Positions 1 through 9,110 of a DNA stretch of 64,000 bases are shown here, in pieces (positions within the stretch are counted from its first letter, which is position 1; each line of letters begins with the position of its first letter). Under the pieces are notes generated by a model. That model was not told where the DNA came from. It made no database searches and was given only the letters and a program-made list of their open reading frames with translations. The stretch comes from JAPPLB01 sp965208945 (GTDB lineage: Bacteria; Acidobacteriota; Terriglobia; Bryobacterales; UBA6623), in assembly GCA_965208945.1 (NCBI GenBank), contig OZ242366.1:5766001-5830000 (forward strand), read 5' to 3'. The translations under genes and the position numbers were made by a program.

Positions 1-1
1 G

Positions 2-109
2 TCGGCAGGCGAACAGCACATAGCGGCCGAAGCTTGCGAGACGATGTGCCGATCGCTTCGAGCCGCATTGGACGAGTTGTATAAGCGGCACGCCGTCAAC
101 CTGCAGTGA
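2..109 (+). CDS. 3' end of an unidentified gene (partial)
   Basis: A reading frame open from the window edge runs 35 codons to a TGA at 107-109. The visible tail is rich in Ala, Glu, Arg and Leu and looks like an amphipathic C-terminal helix (for example AAEACETMCRSLRAALDELY). It is followed by about 100 noncoding bases before the next gene on the same strand, so it may be the upstream neighbour of the Ldh2-type dehydrogenase. The fragment is too short to name a family. Confidence 0.4.
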   Translation, partial: SAGEQHIAAEACETMCRSLRAALDELYKRHAVNLQ

Positions 110-206
110 AAGCGTAGACGAGCCGTCCGCGGACTCGCCGCGGCGACGACTGTCTCTCTCGCAAGCCGTTTCCGACATTGATTACCGACCAAGGAATTCC
201 CGCGCA

Positions 207-1244
207 ATGCCTACGTTCACCGCAGACCGGCTCAAGTCTACTTCACGGGATATTTTCGTGGCGGCCGGCGCCCGTTCGGAAGATGCTCGGATCGTGGCCG
301 ACGCGCTGGTCAACGCGAATCTGGCCGGTCACGATTCGCATGGCGTCATGCGCATCCCGAGCTATGTGCGCTGGATGGAGAAGGGTGATGTCAACGTCAA
401 GGCCGAATTCCGAGTCGTCATGGAAGCCGACGCGTTTGCGGTGATTGACGGTGATTGGGGCTTCGGCCAGGTAATGGCGCGTAAGGCGATGGAGGTAGGA
501 ATCGAGAAAGCGGCCAAGTCTGGGGTTGCGAGCATCTCGGCTCGTCGATGCTCTCACATCGGTCGCGCCGGAGACTATCCGATCATGGTGGCGGAAGCTG
601 GCCTCGCATCCATCCTGTTTCTGAACACACACGGTGCGGGGAGCTTGGTGGCTCCGTTCGGTGGGATCGACCGGCGGCTTTCCGCAAACCCCATCGCAAT
701 CGGCATTCCCCGCCCCGGGGGAGACCACATCATCGTCGACATCTCGACCTGCGTCGTCGCCGAGGGGAAGCTCCGCAACTTTCGCACGGCCGGTCAATCT
801 GCGCCAGAGGGATCAATCATCGACGCTGAGGGTCGTCCGACGACGGATGCAAGCGAGTTCTATGGTCCGCCCGAAGGGGCGATTCTTCCCATCGCGGGGC
901 ACAAAGGTTTCGCGCTGGGTCTCGCTTCGGACATCCTTGCCGGCGCGCTGTCGGGCGCCGGCTGCACGCGGCAAGGCATCAAGCAAGTCGGCAATTCGTT
1001 CTGGGCAACGATCATCGACATTCACCGGATTCGCTGTAGGAGTGATTTCGACCGTGACGTCGGGGACCTGATCGATTGGATCAAGAGCAGCCGCAAGGCG
1101 GATGGCGTATCCGAGATCCTCGTCGCCGGTGAGCCCGAGCTGCGGACGCAGGCAAAGCGCGAGAAGGACGGCATCCCCGTCCACGGCGCAACCTGGGCGG
1201 CGATCGTCGAAACCGGCAAACGCTACAACCTCGATCTCGAGTAA
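207..1244 (+). CDS. Ldh2 / YlbC-type malate-lactate dehydrogenase family oxidoreductase
   Basis: 345 residues, the usual size for the NAD(P)-dependent Ldh2 (malate/L-lactate/ureidoglycolate dehydrogenase) family, which is unrelated to classical Rossmann LDH. Visible family signatures are LAGHDSHGVMRIPSY near residue 40 (substrate-binding His), the SHIGRAGDYPIMVAEAG segment near 112, LSANPIAIGIPRPG near 158 and GHKGFALGLASDILAGALSG near 230. The start ATG has an AAGGA-like sequence about 10 bases upstream. It would interconvert a 2-hydroxyacid and a 2-oxoacid in the cytoplasm; the substrate cannot be read from sequence. It stands alone, convergent with the hydrolase to its right. Confidence 0.88.
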   Translation: MPTFTADRLKSTSRDIFVAAGARSEDARIVADALVNANLAGHDSHGVMRIPSYVRWMEKGDVNVKAEFRVVMEADAFAVIDGDWGFGQVMARKAMEVGIEKAAKSGVASISARRCSHIGRAGDYPIMVAEAGLASILFLNTHGAGSLVAPFGGIDRRLSANPIAIGIPRPGGDHIIVDISTCVVAEGKLRNFRTAGQSAPEGSIIDAEGRPTTDASEFYGPPEGAILPIAGHKGFALGLASDILAGALSGAGCTRQGIKQVGNSFWATIIDIHRIRCRSDFDRDVGDLIDWIKSSRKADGVSEILVAGEPELRTQAKREKDGIPVHGATWAAIVETGKRYNLDLE

Positions 1245-1303
1245 TCGAGCAGTCGTCCTGGTCGATAGTCTCGATTGACTGCTTCCCAGTACCAAGTTGA
1301 CCG

Positions 1304-2446
1304 CTACGCTTTCAGCCAACGGTCAAACCACTCGAAGGCCTCTTTCTGCATCTCAAGGTCGAACTTGTGAGGACCGGAGTAAAAACTGCCACGGTAGCGC
1401 TCGGCGGCGTCGGCCTTGCGATAGACATCCTTCAGAATTCGGTCGGCCCGTTCCATCTCGGGCATGGTGAAGAGTGCGTCCTCGCGGTTGTTGAGCACAA
1501 GGACCGGATTGGGCACAGTAAGTCCGAGGACCTCCGGGTAATCCAGGAAAGGTGCAAGGCCTGGAATGTAGATCATCCAGGTGTGGGTGTAGCACTTGTT
1601 GAGCAGATAATCGCGCCAAGTGGTCATCATGCCGACTGCGCAGGCACAACGAATGCGCTCGTCGATGCCGGTCAGATAGACGGTGCGTAGCCCGCCGCCG
1701 GAAAGGCCGCAGCATCCGACGCGCTCGGTATCCACCTCGGTCCGCGAGCAGAGATAGTCGAGCGCCCGCTGATCCTCGGCGCAAAAGACACCGGGCCAAG
1801 TTGTCCCGGCGCAAAAAAGACTCTTCGCGATCAGGTGTTCATGCTCTCTGGCGAATTCGTTGTACCGCTTGATTTCTTCTTCGGATTCGGGGTTGACTTC
1901 GGTGAGGCCGTCCTTGATAACCTTGGGCAGATCGGCCGCCCGCATACGGCGGCTGGCGAATGTGAAGGTATCATGCACGAGAACGGCGTAGCCGCGCTTC
2001 GCCAATTCGTTGGCCCAGGCCTTACCACCGTAATAGTCGTCCTGGTGGCGTCGCATGATCGGGTGCAGGTCATCGCCCATACGAGCAATTTTGCGAGTTC
2101 CGAAGTACTTGTTGCCGCCATGATCGTGTAGCCCCACAACGCCGGGCAGCGGGCCCTTGGCGCCGGCAGGCTTGAGGAACAATGCTTCGGTCGGAGGGCC
2201 GTAGGGCAATTGCCAACTGAGATGTTCGATTTCCAACCCGTCGTACTCGAGCTTGTGTTGCAGGGTCGGCCGAGGCGTCCCACCGGCATCCGGCTGCAAT
2301 AGACAAGTGCGGTAGCGGGCTCGCGCCTCGCGCCGCCAGGAGTCCGGATGATTGTGCTCGGCTCGGCGAAACGAAAGCTGCGGAGGCTCTTCGCCGACGA
2401 TCCCCGCCGCCCAGTCTCCGTAGGCGCCCAGCATGTTCAGTGGCAT
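1304..2446 (-). CDS. alpha/beta hydrolase of the acetyl-xylan esterase / dienelactone hydrolase type
   Basis: The ATG at 2446 is preferred because an AGGAGG lies 10 bases upstream; an in-frame start at 2494 exists but has no such site. The product has about 380 residues. The nucleophile elbow is GCCGLSGGGLRT (GxSxGG), preceded by an oxyanion-type LHDHGGNKYFG segment, and SGPHKFDLE near the C-terminus supplies the likely catalytic His. No signal peptide is evident, so it is probably cytoplasmic. This large esterase-like subgroup occurs in Acidobacteria and Planctomycetes; its substrate is unknown. A family A repeat lies about 100 bases upstream of the start. Confidence 0.85.
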   Translation of the reverse strand: MPLNMLGAYGDWAAGIVGEEPPQLSFRRAEHNHPDSWRREARARYRTCLLQPDAGGTPRPTLQHKLEYDGLEIEHLSWQLPYGPPTEALFLKPAGAKGPLPGVVGLHDHGGNKYFGTRKIARMGDDLHPIMRRHQDDYYGGKAWANELAKRGYAVLVHDTFTFASRRMRAADLPKVIKDGLTEVNPESEEEIKRYNEFAREHEHLIAKSLFCAGTTWPGVFCAEDQRALDYLCSRTEVDTERVGCCGLSGGGLRTVYLTGIDERIRCACAVGMMTTWRDYLLNKCYTHTWMIYIPGLAPFLDYPEVLGLTVPNPVLVLNNREDALFTMPEMERADRILKDVYRKADAAERYRGSFYSGPHKFDLEMQKEAFEWFDRWLKA

Positions 2447-2544
2447 GTCTCGTTGTCCTCCTGCCCCAACAGGATAAGCCTCCCGGAGCCGCACCGGGCG
2501 TGAGTCATGCCATCCGGTAATGCAATCTTGTGCAACGCGTGACT

Positions 2545-2750
2545 AGCCTGCATTTCTCACCACGTGGCGAGACGAAGTGCGTGAGAGGGCCGTCAGGACT
2601 AGGCGCAAGCCGGGCGGAGGAAAAAGGCGCGCGCCGCTTGGCGTGCGCAGTCGTACTTGAACAGTACGTCGAGCACGGCAAGCAAGCGCAACGAAGTCAT
2701 GGTGGCCGTATGGCGTGCTTCGGCCGCCGGTTGGTGAGAAATGCAGGCTA
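2545..2750. repeat. Family A palindromic repeat, copy A1 (full)
   Basis: 206 bp bounded by TAGCCTGCATTTCTCACCAC on the left and its near-perfect inverse on the right (GGTGAGAAATGCAGGCTA). TA dinucleotides close both ends. The interior has the family core including GTACTTGAACAGTACG (itself palindromic), AGCACGGCAAGCAAGCGCAACGAAGTC and a CGAAGTGCGTGAGAGGG segment near the left end. Orientation is opposite to A3, A11 and A14. No coding capacity. It resembles a MITE. Confidence 0.9.
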
Positions 2751-2915
2751 GGCGTGTCATCAGAAGCGGGCCATAAATCGATCGGCTCCAGGCGGAACGG
2801 AGTCTTGGCAGACAGGCAGAAAGACCAGTGGCCTAATTTTGCTTCAGATCACCGGTTGCAAGAACGTCGATCCAGGAGACCTGGAAATTACTGCTCGACG
2901 GAGGACAAAACGGCA

Positions 2916-2992
2916 TGGCGGGCCCGGAGGGATTCGAACCCCCGGCCTGCCGCTTAGGAGGCGGCCGCTCTATCCGGCTGAGCTACGGGCCC
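2916..2992 (-). tRNA. tRNA-Arg (anticodon CCT)
   Basis: The reverse strand folds as a standard cloverleaf. The acceptor pair is GGGCCCG/CGGGCCC, the D-arm contains TAGCTCAGCCGGATAGAGC, the anticodon stem-loop is CCGCCTCCTAAGCGG (loop CTCCTAA, anticodon CCT), and the T-arm contains GGGGGTTCGAATCCC. The 3' CCA is encoded. Length is 77 with CCA. It decodes AGG. Family A repeats flank it on both sides (ending 2750, starting 3038). Confidence 0.97.
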
Positions 2993-3037
2993 GCAGCGAT
3001 GAATGACGACGTTCCCTGGAAGTTACAGTTCCATTCT

Positions 3038-3243
3038 AGCCTGCATTTCTCACCACGTGGCGAGGCGAAGTGCGTGAGAGGGCCGCCAGGACTAGGCGCA
3101 AGCCGGGCGGAGGTAAAAGGCGCGAGCCGCTTGGCGCCCGCAGGCGTACTTGAACAGTACGTTCAGCACGGCAAGCAAGCGCAACGAAGTCCTGGCGGTA
3201 GTATCGTGTGCTTCGACCGTCGGGTGGTGAGAAATACAGGCCA
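3038..3243. repeat. Family A palindromic repeat, copy A2 (full)
   Basis: 206 bp in the same orientation as A1 and nearly identical through the interior. It starts TAGCCTGCATTTCTCACCACG and ends GGTGGTGAGAAATACAGGCCA; the right terminus carries two substitutions (ATACAGGCC for ATGCAGGCT). Together with A1 it brackets the tRNA-Arg gene, so the two copies could recombine and delete that gene. Confidence 0.9.
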
Positions 3244-3271
3244 GCTTGCCCGGGATGACCCTCGAATGTGG

Positions 3272-4495
3272 TTAGCCCAGTTTGAGTTGGTTGTCTCGTA
3301 GCTGGTCTTCGGGAACCGTGATGCCGAGACCTGGCTTGTCGGGAACTGTGACCGTCACGCCGTTCTGCTCAATGCCGCCGGCCATCATCGACGTCAAGAA
3401 CTGCGGGCCGTTCAGTTCCGGCGGCAACAGCAAATCGAGAGTCGAATAGAGATGGATCGCCGCCATGAAGCTCACGCCTGCATCGGTCAGTCCGCTGCCG
3501 AGCAATCCCAGTCCGTGCGCCTCGGAGACGACGGCGCTCTTGTAGCAGTTCGTGACACCGCCGCTTTTTGGAATTTTGAGCACTACCAGGTCGGCAGCGT
3601 CCAAACGAGACATGCGGGCTACATCAAACGACGAGAAGCAGCCTTCATCGATAGCAACGGGGTAAGGGCTCTTATCCCTGGCTCGCCGTAACCCGAGCCA
3701 GTCCTCGCTACGGACAGGCTGCTCGAAGCAACGGATCTTGTCAAACACGGGCAATGCCTGAAGGAATCGTTCGAGCGCTATCGGTTGGTACGACTGGTTC
3801 GCATCCAACCAGATGACGGCATCGGGGCGGGCATCACTGATCGCGCGCAGGCGGACAAGGTCCGTGTCGGCGTCCCCCGAAACCTTGACCTTGAAGCACC
3901 AACAAGCCGGCCAACGTTTGACCTCCTCCGCCATCGCGTCGGGCTCGTCGATGCTGACTGCGTAGCAAAGATCGATGGTGTCGTGCACCTTGCCGCCCAG
4001 AAGCGCATGCAGAGGTTGGTCTGTGATCTGTCCGGCCAAATCGAGAAAGGCAATTTCCAGCGCACTTTTCGCGAAGGGTGCCCCATTACTGACGGCGGGA
4101 CGGATCTTCGCATCCATCTCCTTCTTGAGGACGTTCAACTCGAACGGCGTGCGGCCGATCGCCAGAGGCGCTAGGTGCTGCTCAAGCGTTCCTACAACGG
4201 CTTCAACGGTCTCGTAGCTCCAGTTGGGAACCGTGGTCGTAGCGCCCCAACCAACATGGCCGTCGTCAGTGGTTGCCTTGACGTAGACGTACTTCCCGGG
4301 GACTCCTTTCCCACCGACCTTGCCGACACCGATATTGAACGTCGTGCGAAACTCGATGCCGACCGGAATGACATCGACCTTCTTGATCCGAGTCCCCCTG
4401 CCTTGCGCAGCGTGGGCGGAGGACTCCAAACCGGAGGTCAAAGCCATCCCTCCGCCGGTCATTGTCAAGCCGAATCTACGGCGAGTGGTCTTCAT
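3272..4495 (-). CDS. Tat-exported enolase-superfamily enzyme (muconate cycloisomerase-like)
   Basis: Start at 4495 is supported by GGAGGT 7 bases upstream and by an immediate twin-arginine leader (MKTTRRRFGLTMTGGG, then a hydrophobic stretch ending SAHAAQ). About 407 residues. The MLE-subgroup catalytic set is visible: KVKV (KxK) near residue 205, DANQSY as first metal ligand, CFEQP as second, AIDEG as third, and VVLKIPKSGG with the second-side Lys. The enzyme should abstract a proton alpha to a carboxylate, as in racemases, epimerases and cycloisomerases. Export through Tat is unusual for the superfamily but recurs in Acidobacteria-like genomes. It lies directly downstream of the RodZ-like gene on the same strand, 37 bases away. 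Confidence 0.87.
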   Translation of the reverse strand: MKTTRRRFGLTMTGGGMALTSGLESSAHAAQGRGTRIKKVDVIPVGIEFRTTFNIGVGKVGGKGVPGKYVYVKATTDDGHVGWGATTTVPNWSYETVEAVVGTLEQHLAPLAIGRTPFELNVLKKEMDAKIRPAVSNGAPFAKSALEIAFLDLAGQITDQPLHALLGGKVHDTIDLCYAVSIDEPDAMAEEVKRWPACWCFKVKVSGDADTDLVRLRAISDARPDAVIWLDANQSYQPIALERFLQALPVFDKIRCFEQPVRSEDWLGLRRARDKSPYPVAIDEGCFSSFDVARMSRLDAADLVVLKIPKSGGVTNCYKSAVVSEAHGLGLLGSGLTDAGVSFMAAIHLYSTLDLLLPPELNGPQFLTSMMAGGIEQNGVTVTVPDKPGLGITVPEDQLRDNQLKLG

Positions 4496-4532
4496 CGTGA
4501 AACCTCCGGAGGTGGGAAGCAAAGTCAACGTG

Positions 4533-5462
4533 CTAGGGAGACGGCGCAATGCTTGCCCGAGTTGGCTGGTTGTCTACAGATTGGTTGGATGCCTGTAGCC
4601 GCTGGGCCCTCGGCGTATCCCTTTCGTCTTTGTTCTCAGGTGCGGGGGGCGGGGGCGCAAGGATCTTCATGCCACCAACAGTCAGAAGAACCCTACGCAC
4701 CTGTCCGGAGGAGCCGATGGGGGGTATCGGTTTGCCATTGAGTGAAAGCGAGACGCCGCCGGCATTCCCCACCAACAAACTAACGTGTTCGTCAGCTTCG
4801 ACTTGACGCGATTCACCAGGGTGGAATGTTCGCTGGAAAACCCGCTCGCCATCCGCCAAAGCACGGATCCAAACCGTCTCTGAAATGGAAAGCCGCACAT
4901 TGACCGCCTTCACCCGTTCGGGTTCAACGTAAGGACGAACGTCGACCGTCGTAGGAGAAGCCGCGCCTTCCGGTGTCTGAGGCAACTCCGGCGACGGCCG
5001 TTCTTCCTCGAAAAGACTCCGGTCGATAGTGGCCAAGACGGAATCCGAATCCCACTGCATCCACATGACCGCGCCTACGATGAATGCGAGAAGCATCGTC
5101 GCGATGATCGGGCCGGTGATCTGATACTCTCGCGCACGGTCCACGACGCACTCGACCCACGTCGAGCCACGAACCTCTCGGTTCTCCTCCCAAGCAAACG
5201 TATCGGGCGTAGCGGGGCGCGTGAGTGTCTTGAAAGACTCAGCGACTGCATCCGGGTCGAGACCGACATGCTGAGCGTATTGTCGAACGAAGCCTAAGCT
5301 AAAGATGCCACCCGGGAGGATGCCTAATTCTTCTTCCTCGATCGCGGTCAGAAACCGCACGCTAATGCGGGTGCGGGCCGAAATCTCCTGGAGAGTGATC
5401 CCACGAGACTCTCGCTCGTCCCTCAAGCACTCTCCGAAGTTGCCGTCCGGCGCAAACATCAC
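4533..5462 (-). CDS. RodZ-like helix-turn-helix membrane protein
   Basis: 309 residues. The N-terminal HTH_25-type domain (about 8-90) has the RodZ signature: FGECLRDERESRGITLQEIS followed by TRISVRFLTAIEEEE and GIFSLGFVRQYAQHVGLDP. A single transmembrane helix lies near residue 125 (IIATMLLAFIVGAVMWM). A periplasmic DUF4115-like beta domain (about 190-275) follows, then a Pro-rich tail. RodZ links MreB to the elongasome in rods; in this architecture it can also act as a membrane regulator. The start codon is the second of two adjacent Met codons at most. It is followed closely by the enolase-type gene, so the two may be cotranscribed. Confidence 0.82.
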   Translation of the reverse strand: MMFAPDGNFGECLRDERESRGITLQEISARTRISVRFLTAIEEEELGILPGGIFSLGFVRQYAQHVGLDPDAVAESFKTLTRPATPDTFAWEENREVRGSTWVECVVDRAREYQITGPIIATMLLAFIVGAVMWMQWDSDSVLATIDRSLFEEERPSPELPQTPEGAASPTTVDVRPYVEPERVKAVNVRLSISETVWIRALADGERVFQRTFHPGESRQVEADEHVSLLVGNAGGVSLSLNGKPIPPIGSSGQVRRVLLTVGGMKILAPPPPAPENKDERDTPRAQRLQASNQSVDNQPTRASIAPSP

Positions 5463-5552
5463 AGTAATTACAGCACAGTGCCCAGTCTAAGCGGCGCGAG
5501 TAACGATGAGTTACGCGACATCAATGTGGAGGAATAACCCGTGGTCAGTCCA

Positions 5553-6332
5553 TCAGGCATGGATTTTGCAGATGTAGCCGGCGTAGGGGCTGGTATTCTG
5601 TCGATGCCCCGGGGCAATGCCGGCATCGCAGTAGTACAGGCTGCCCTGCCACCAGGTCATGCCGTGCGGGTCGGGATCATCGCGGTTGAGTTGAATCGCT
5701 TCCAGCACCTGCCCGCTCTCGATGTCGAACTTCAAGATGCGGAAATCGTTCGAGAACATGCACCAGATATGCGCTCCGTCCCAGCCCAGCCCGTGGGCTC
5801 GCCCCAGCGGCACCGGAAAGGAATGCTGAACCCGCAGATCGGCGTCGGTCTGCGTGACGTTCTTGTTCGGACCGAACTGCGTGATCCACAGTGAATCCTG
5901 CGCCCACAGCACGCCGTGCACGCCTCCCCCGTTGGGAGTCCGATAGTTTTTCACATGGCGGCCCGTCTCGATCTCCAGCTTGACGATCCGGCCCCCCTTC
6001 TTCACATCATGAGGCCGCGCAGGACGCACCCCCGCCGGCCCGTTCGCGGCCATCCACACATACCCGCCGCCGGCCGCAATGCCGCTCGTGTTCGACGACT
6101 GCGTTTCGTAGGAGGCGAGAGGCTTGCCTGTTTCCCAATCGAGCAGATGCGCCCGGTCCGTCACCTGCTCGCCGCACCACAGACCCGCGGCGGTTGCCTC
6201 CAGACCGTTGGGATTGCCCTCGGGCGACTTGAACAGCCGCTCGACCCTCTTGCGCTTGCGGATGGGGTAGTTGGAAGGCTTGGCGTAGGCGGCCGTGGCG
6301 ATCACGGCGAGTATCGCTCGGCGAGTCAACAT
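5553..6332 (-). CDS. exported beta-propeller-like protein of unknown function
   Basis: About 259 residues. The start is placed at the second Met (LTRRAILAVIATAAYA), which gives a clean signal peptide with an RR pair; an in-frame Met five codons upstream (6347) is possible. The mature part has repeating beta segments containing GLEATAAGLWCGEQ, GIAAGGGYVWMAANG, GVLWAQDSLWIT and GLGWDGAHIWCMF. Each carries the W/G-rich turn typical of NHL, Vgb or glutamine-cyclotransferase-like propellers. It may bind a ligand or act as a lyase in the periplasm; no catalytic set could be assigned. It is monocistronic, with an intergenic tract on each side. Confidence 0.6.
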   Translation of the reverse strand: MLTRRAILAVIATAAYAKPSNYPIRKRKRVERLFKSPEGNPNGLEATAAGLWCGEQVTDRAHLLDWETGKPLASYETQSSNTSGIAAGGGYVWMAANGPAGVRPARPHDVKKGGRIVKLEIETGRHVKNYRTPNGGGVHGVLWAQDSLWITQFGPNKNVTQTDADLRVQHSFPVPLGRAHGLGWDGAHIWCMFSNDFRILKFDIESGQVLEAIQLNRDDPDPHGMTWWQGSLYYCDAGIAPGHRQNTSPYAGYICKIHA

Positions 6333-6606
6333 GGCGTCTGTGGGCACGAATCGCTAACTGGCGCTATTGTAGCTGATTGATGTCAGCAGGTCGCAATCGA
6401 TCGCGGACTTGCCGGGGGGGCTAAGAAAGAGCCCCACTGACAACAGCAGATGCGAAAAAGGATAAGAACCCACTGTGCTCCCTCCTGCACTCATTACAGG
6501 AGCCTGACTGTGACGATGCCTTGTGTGCCAAGGAAGCAGCCTGAGGGTGGATGGGCTTATGACCAAGTTGACCCGACCATGACCAGGTGATTAACTTGAA
6601 TGCGTA

Positions 6607-8118
6607 ATGCTGCGTCAGAAACTGGTGGACAAAGTTCTTTCTGCGGTCGACACGGAACGCCTTGTCGAGACTGCCATGGCCCTCGTCGAAGTACCCAGCC
6701 CGACCTGCGAGGCGCGAGACGCCGCCGACCGTCTGGCAGAGATTCTCCACAGCGACGGCTTTGCGGTCGAACGCCCCGAAGCCGATTGGCCGCAGGCTCC
6801 GGCCGTCGTCACCCGTCTCGAAAGCGGTTGGCCGGGACGCACTTTGCAGTTCAACGGGCATCTCGATACCGTCCATCTCCCCTTCGTTCCGCCCAGGCGA
6901 GAAAACGGCAACCTCTACGGTTCCGGAATATCGGACATGAAAGGAGGCGTTGCCGCGGCGCTGGAAGCGATTCGCGCTTTGCGAGAGACCGCTGTTATGG
7001 AGACCGGCAGCATTCTCTTCACCGCACACGAACTGCATGAAGGACCCTGGGGTGACAAACGGCAGGTCAAAGCATTGATCCGAGACGGCTTCGTCGGCGA
7101 TGCCGTCCTGCTTCCCGAATACTGCTCATCGCCCCTCCCCATTGCAGGTCGGGGCATGGCCATCTTTCAGATCACGATTCGCCGCGACGGCAACCCGGTT
7201 CATGAAGTGCTGCGGCCGATCGATCAACCCCTGGTGGTCCGAGCCGGAGCCGAGCTCGTCGCACAGCTCTTCGACCTGCACGATCAGGTCTCGACGAACA
7301 AGGCCCCTGAAGTGGGCAGCGATTCTGTCTTTGTCGGACAGATGCAATCAGGAGAGATCTACAATCAGTCACCCGCGGAATGCTTCATCCAGGGAACTCG
7401 CCGTTGGATCACGCCAGGCGAAGCAGATAGCGTCGAGAAACAATTCCGCGAGCTGGTCGCAGCGCAGTCCGAGCGCTCGGGTACCCGGATCGAATTGAAC
7501 TACAGCGTACAGGGCGACGCCTTCCGCATCCTACCGGGACATCCTGCCGTGAAGGCTCTCCAGACAGCTCACGAATCCGTCACCGGCAGTCGCCTCCCTC
7601 TCGGTCCAAAGCCGTTCCTCGATGACGGCAACTTGTTCTGCTCCTTCGGAGGCATCCCCGCGATCACTCATGGCCCCCACGCAACGGGAGCTCACACCGT
7701 CAACGAATGTTGTCCCGTCGACGAGCTTGTCCGCATCGCACAAATCTACGCCCTCACGGCTCTCGCCTACTGCACCAATGAAATCGAAGTTGCAGAAGAA
7801 CGAACTCGTGACGTGCTCGTACTGCTCCCCATTGGTCGATTAGACAGCGGGAATGCCCACTCGTTCGAATCGATCGTCATGGAACACATCACCAGCGGCG
7901 AGCTACATCTGATCGTCGATTTCAGCCATCTCGACTTCATCAGCAGCGCGGGCCTGCGGGTGACCCTGCTCGCAGCCAAGGCGCTGAACGCGAACAGGGG
8001 GCAGATTGTCCTCTGCGCCATGAAGCGCCACATCAAGGAGGTTTTCCTCATCAGTGGTTTCGACCGGATCATTGCGATCAACGAGTCGCGTGAAGAGGCT
8101 CTTGACGTCTTTGCCTGA
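6607..8118 (+). CDS. M20 family metallopeptidase fused to a C-terminal STAS domain
   Basis: 503 residues in one uninterrupted frame. Residues 1 to about 388 form an M20/ArgE/DapE-type peptidase with metal and catalytic motifs GHLDTVH, GISDMKGG, TAHELHEG, LLPEYCS and the distal His in HGPHATGAH; the dimerisation lid lies between. From about 389, NEIEVAEERTRDVLVLLPIGR begins an anti-sigma-antagonist (STAS) domain. It has GRLDSGNAHSFE, LIVDFSHLDFISSAGLR (the phosphorylatable Ser position) and a C-terminal helix. The peptidase should cleave a small acylated amino acid or dipeptide. STAS domains normally bind RsbW-like kinases, so the fusion is unexpected. No stop or frameshift is visible at the seam. 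Confidence 0.85.
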   Translation: MLRQKLVDKVLSAVDTERLVETAMALVEVPSPTCEARDAADRLAEILHSDGFAVERPEADWPQAPAVVTRLESGWPGRTLQFNGHLDTVHLPFVPPRRENGNLYGSGISDMKGGVAAALEAIRALRETAVMETGSILFTAHELHEGPWGDKRQVKALIRDGFVGDAVLLPEYCSSPLPIAGRGMAIFQITIRRDGNPVHEVLRPIDQPLVVRAGAELVAQLFDLHDQVSTNKAPEVGSDSVFVGQMQSGEIYNQSPAECFIQGTRRWITPGEADSVEKQFRELVAAQSERSGTRIELNYSVQGDAFRILPGHPAVKALQTAHESVTGSRLPLGPKPFLDDGNLFCSFGGIPAITHGPHATGAHTVNECCPVDELVRIAQIYALTALAYCTNEIEVAEERTRDVLVLLPIGRLDSGNAHSFESIVMEHITSGELHLIVDFSHLDFISSAGLRVTLLAAKALNANRGQIVLCAMKRHIKEVFLISGFDRIIAINESREEALDVFA

Positions 8119-8178
8119 CTCAACGTATACGCCCTCGTTACGATGACGGCGCGGAGGATTCAGCGCCAGGTCAAGGCT

Positions 8179-8769
8179 TCAACGACGGTATGCCCTCAAC
8201 GTCTGAATCAGGTCTTTCTCCTTTTCGGCCCAGGCCTCCTGAATGATCTGCAGCGCCGATTCGGCGGTCGGAGCCTGCAGGACCAACGCACGGTTCTTGA
8301 CCCTCAGCAGTCCCTGCGATACCGAGTGGTCCAGAAACTTGAACAGGTAGTCGTAGTATCCTCCGCTGTTCAGAAAGACGCACGGTTTCTCATGCAGCTC
8401 GATCTGCGCCCAAGTGAGCGCTTCGAAGATCTCTTCAATCGTTCCAAAGCCGCCGGGCAAGGCGAGAGACGCGTCCGCCAAAGACTGCATCTTGTACTTG
8501 CGTTCATGCATGGTGTCGACCACATGCATGTGAGTCAGTCCCTCGTGAGCGACATCCCGATACTCCAGATGTCTTGGGATGACACCCGTGACAACGCCGC
8601 CGTGAGCAAGGGCGGCATCGGCAAGGACACCCATAAGCCCGACACGGGCGCCGCCGTAGACCAGCCCAATTCGTTCCGTCGCCATCAAGCGTCCCAAGGC
8701 CTCGGCCTGTTCGACATGAATCTTCTCATGTCCGATATTGCCGGCCAAGTAGACGCAAATCTGTTTCAT
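8179..8769 (-). CDS. LOG family nucleoside 5'-monophosphate phosphoribohydrolase
   Basis: 196 residues, the typical length of the TIGR00730/LOG family formerly called lysine decarboxylase-like. The signatures GGARVGLMGVLADAAL (near 40) and PGGFGTIEEIFEALTW (near 107, PGGxGTxxE) are intact, including the catalytic Glu and nucleotide-binding residues. Family members release free base from cytokinin or purine nucleotides. It is convergent with the M20-STAS gene; its 3' end lies about 60 bases from that gene's end. It is apparently monocistronic. Confidence 0.88.
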   Translation of the reverse strand: MKQICVYLAGNIGHEKIHVEQAEALGRLMATERIGLVYGGARVGLMGVLADAALAHGGVVTGVIPRHLEYRDVAHEGLTHMHVVDTMHERKYKMQSLADASLALPGGFGTIEEIFEALTWAQIELHEKPCVFLNSGGYYDYLFKFLDHSVSQGLLRVKNRALVLQAPTAESALQIIQEAWAEKEKDLIQTLRAYRR

Positions 8770-9110
8770 GCCATTGGAGCGTTCCGGATCGCCAAGTTCG
8801 GAGTCATCTCCGTTTGGCTATCCCGTAGTCAAAATAGGATCTACTGTCCGGCCCGACAGCGGTGATTTATCGCCGCTGAGAGATCAGAAGTGCTCCCGAA
8901 CCTGAGCCGGTTTTATCCAGGATACCGTGTTTGTTCATGGCTCGTCGTCTCAAACCTCTTGCAGCGGTCTCCGGTCCATGCCTAACACTTCCCTGCTCCG
9001 CGAATATCTGTAAACCAGTGTCGAACCCTCATGCTTGCTTCAAAGTCCTCCACATCGAGTTTCAGAAGCTCGCAAGTGAAACGAATGGCCTCACGCTCGG
9101 CATTTCCGCA
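8770..9110. other. Intergenic tract without recognised feature
   Basis: About 340 bases between the LOG gene start and the HAD gene stop. The reading frames here do not look coding. I saw no tRNA, clear terminator hairpin or family A-C repeat. It presumably holds the promoter of the LOG gene, on the minus strand. Confidence 0.4.

Noticed and set aside
2545..3243. Family A as integron attC cassettes
   Set aside because: No integrase, no RYYYAAC-type core sites, and no cassette genes between copies.
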